Shown one piece after another: positions 14,515 to 14,570 of a stretch of DNA of 14,570 bases. The stretch is from Thermoprotei archaeon (GTDB lineage Archaea > Thermoproteota > Thermoprotei_A > Sulfolobales > WANQ01). The DNA lies in the NCBI GenBank assembly GCA_027038805.1, contig JALWGO010000098.1, positions 1 to 14,570 on the forward strand. The letters run 5' to 3'. The stretch's first letter is position 1, and every line of letters starts with the position of its first letter. Below the pieces are notes generated by a model. It did no database searches and was not told the DNA's origin. It saw nothing but the letters and a program-made list of their open reading frames with translations. Position numbers and translations under genes: made by a program.

Positions 14515-14570
14515 ATGTTTTCACAGAAAATGCTCGATGCATTAAATAGGCAATTGAATAGAGAACTATA
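14515..14570 (+). CDS. Ferritin, N-terminal fragment (gene runs off the right edge)
   Basis: The last 56 bases encode MFSQKMLDALNRQLNREL and are cut by the window. This N-terminus fits bacterial/archaeal ferritin (FtnA-like), where helix A begins with a stretch of the form ML-ALN-Q-N-EL followed by SAYLYL. The Glu of NREL would be the first ferroxidase-centre ligand. Ferritin stores iron as a mineral in a protein shell and detoxifies Fe(II). GTGA at 14506-14509 is a possible ribosome binding site. An ATG at 14502 is in another frame. Only 18 codons are visible, so the call rests on a short match. Confidence 0.65.
   Translation, partial: MFSQKMLDALNRQLNREL

Overview
The window most likely comes from a hyperthermophilic archaeon of the Thermoproteota (Crenarchaeota), probably a low-GC member of the Desulfurococcales such as a Staphylothermus- or Ignisphaera-like organism. 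This rests on the low GC content, arginine written almost only as AGA/AGG and isoleucine often as ATA, frequent GTG starts, TATA boxes about 25-35 bases ahead of start codons, GGTG-type ribosome binding sites inside operons, T-rich stretches after stop codons, and a membrane-anchored binding protein with a Thr-rich stalk. The genus is a guess.

Left part (1-2927): the 3' part of a multi-CBS-domain protein with a C-terminal Lrp/AsnC-type (RAM) ligand-binding domain, open at the left window edge; a single nucleotidyltransferase with its own promoter; and a metallo-beta-lactamase-fold protein held by an N-terminal membrane anchor, with a palindrome just upstream of its TATA box.

Middle part (2972-10188): a BtpA-family TIM-barrel protein and a PfkB-family sugar or nucleoside kinase form a pair. 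After an AT-rich gap with a large inverted repeat and a good TATA box comes a compact operon: substrate-binding protein, two permeases, ATPase (a PotABCD/AfuABC/YnjBCD-like importer), ending in a bacterial-type glycerol-3-phosphate dehydrogenase (gpsA). The physical link suggests that the importer brings in glycerol-3-phosphate, a glycerophosphodiester, or another phosphorylated compound. An archaeon does not need sn-glycerol-3-phosphate for its own lipids, so this is the most interesting hypothesis in the window.

Right part (10189-14570): a NagD-like HAD phosphatase overlaps by four bases a DHH/RecJ-like phosphoesterase. A convergent gene on the minus strand encodes an unrecognised protein with three membrane segments, a large glycosylation-rich outer domain and a C-terminal coiled coil. 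About 310 bases of AT-rich DNA with several promoter-like elements and inverted repeats then lead to the first 18 codons of a ferritin gene at the right edge.

No tRNA, rRNA, CRISPR array, insertion sequence or phage gene was recognised.
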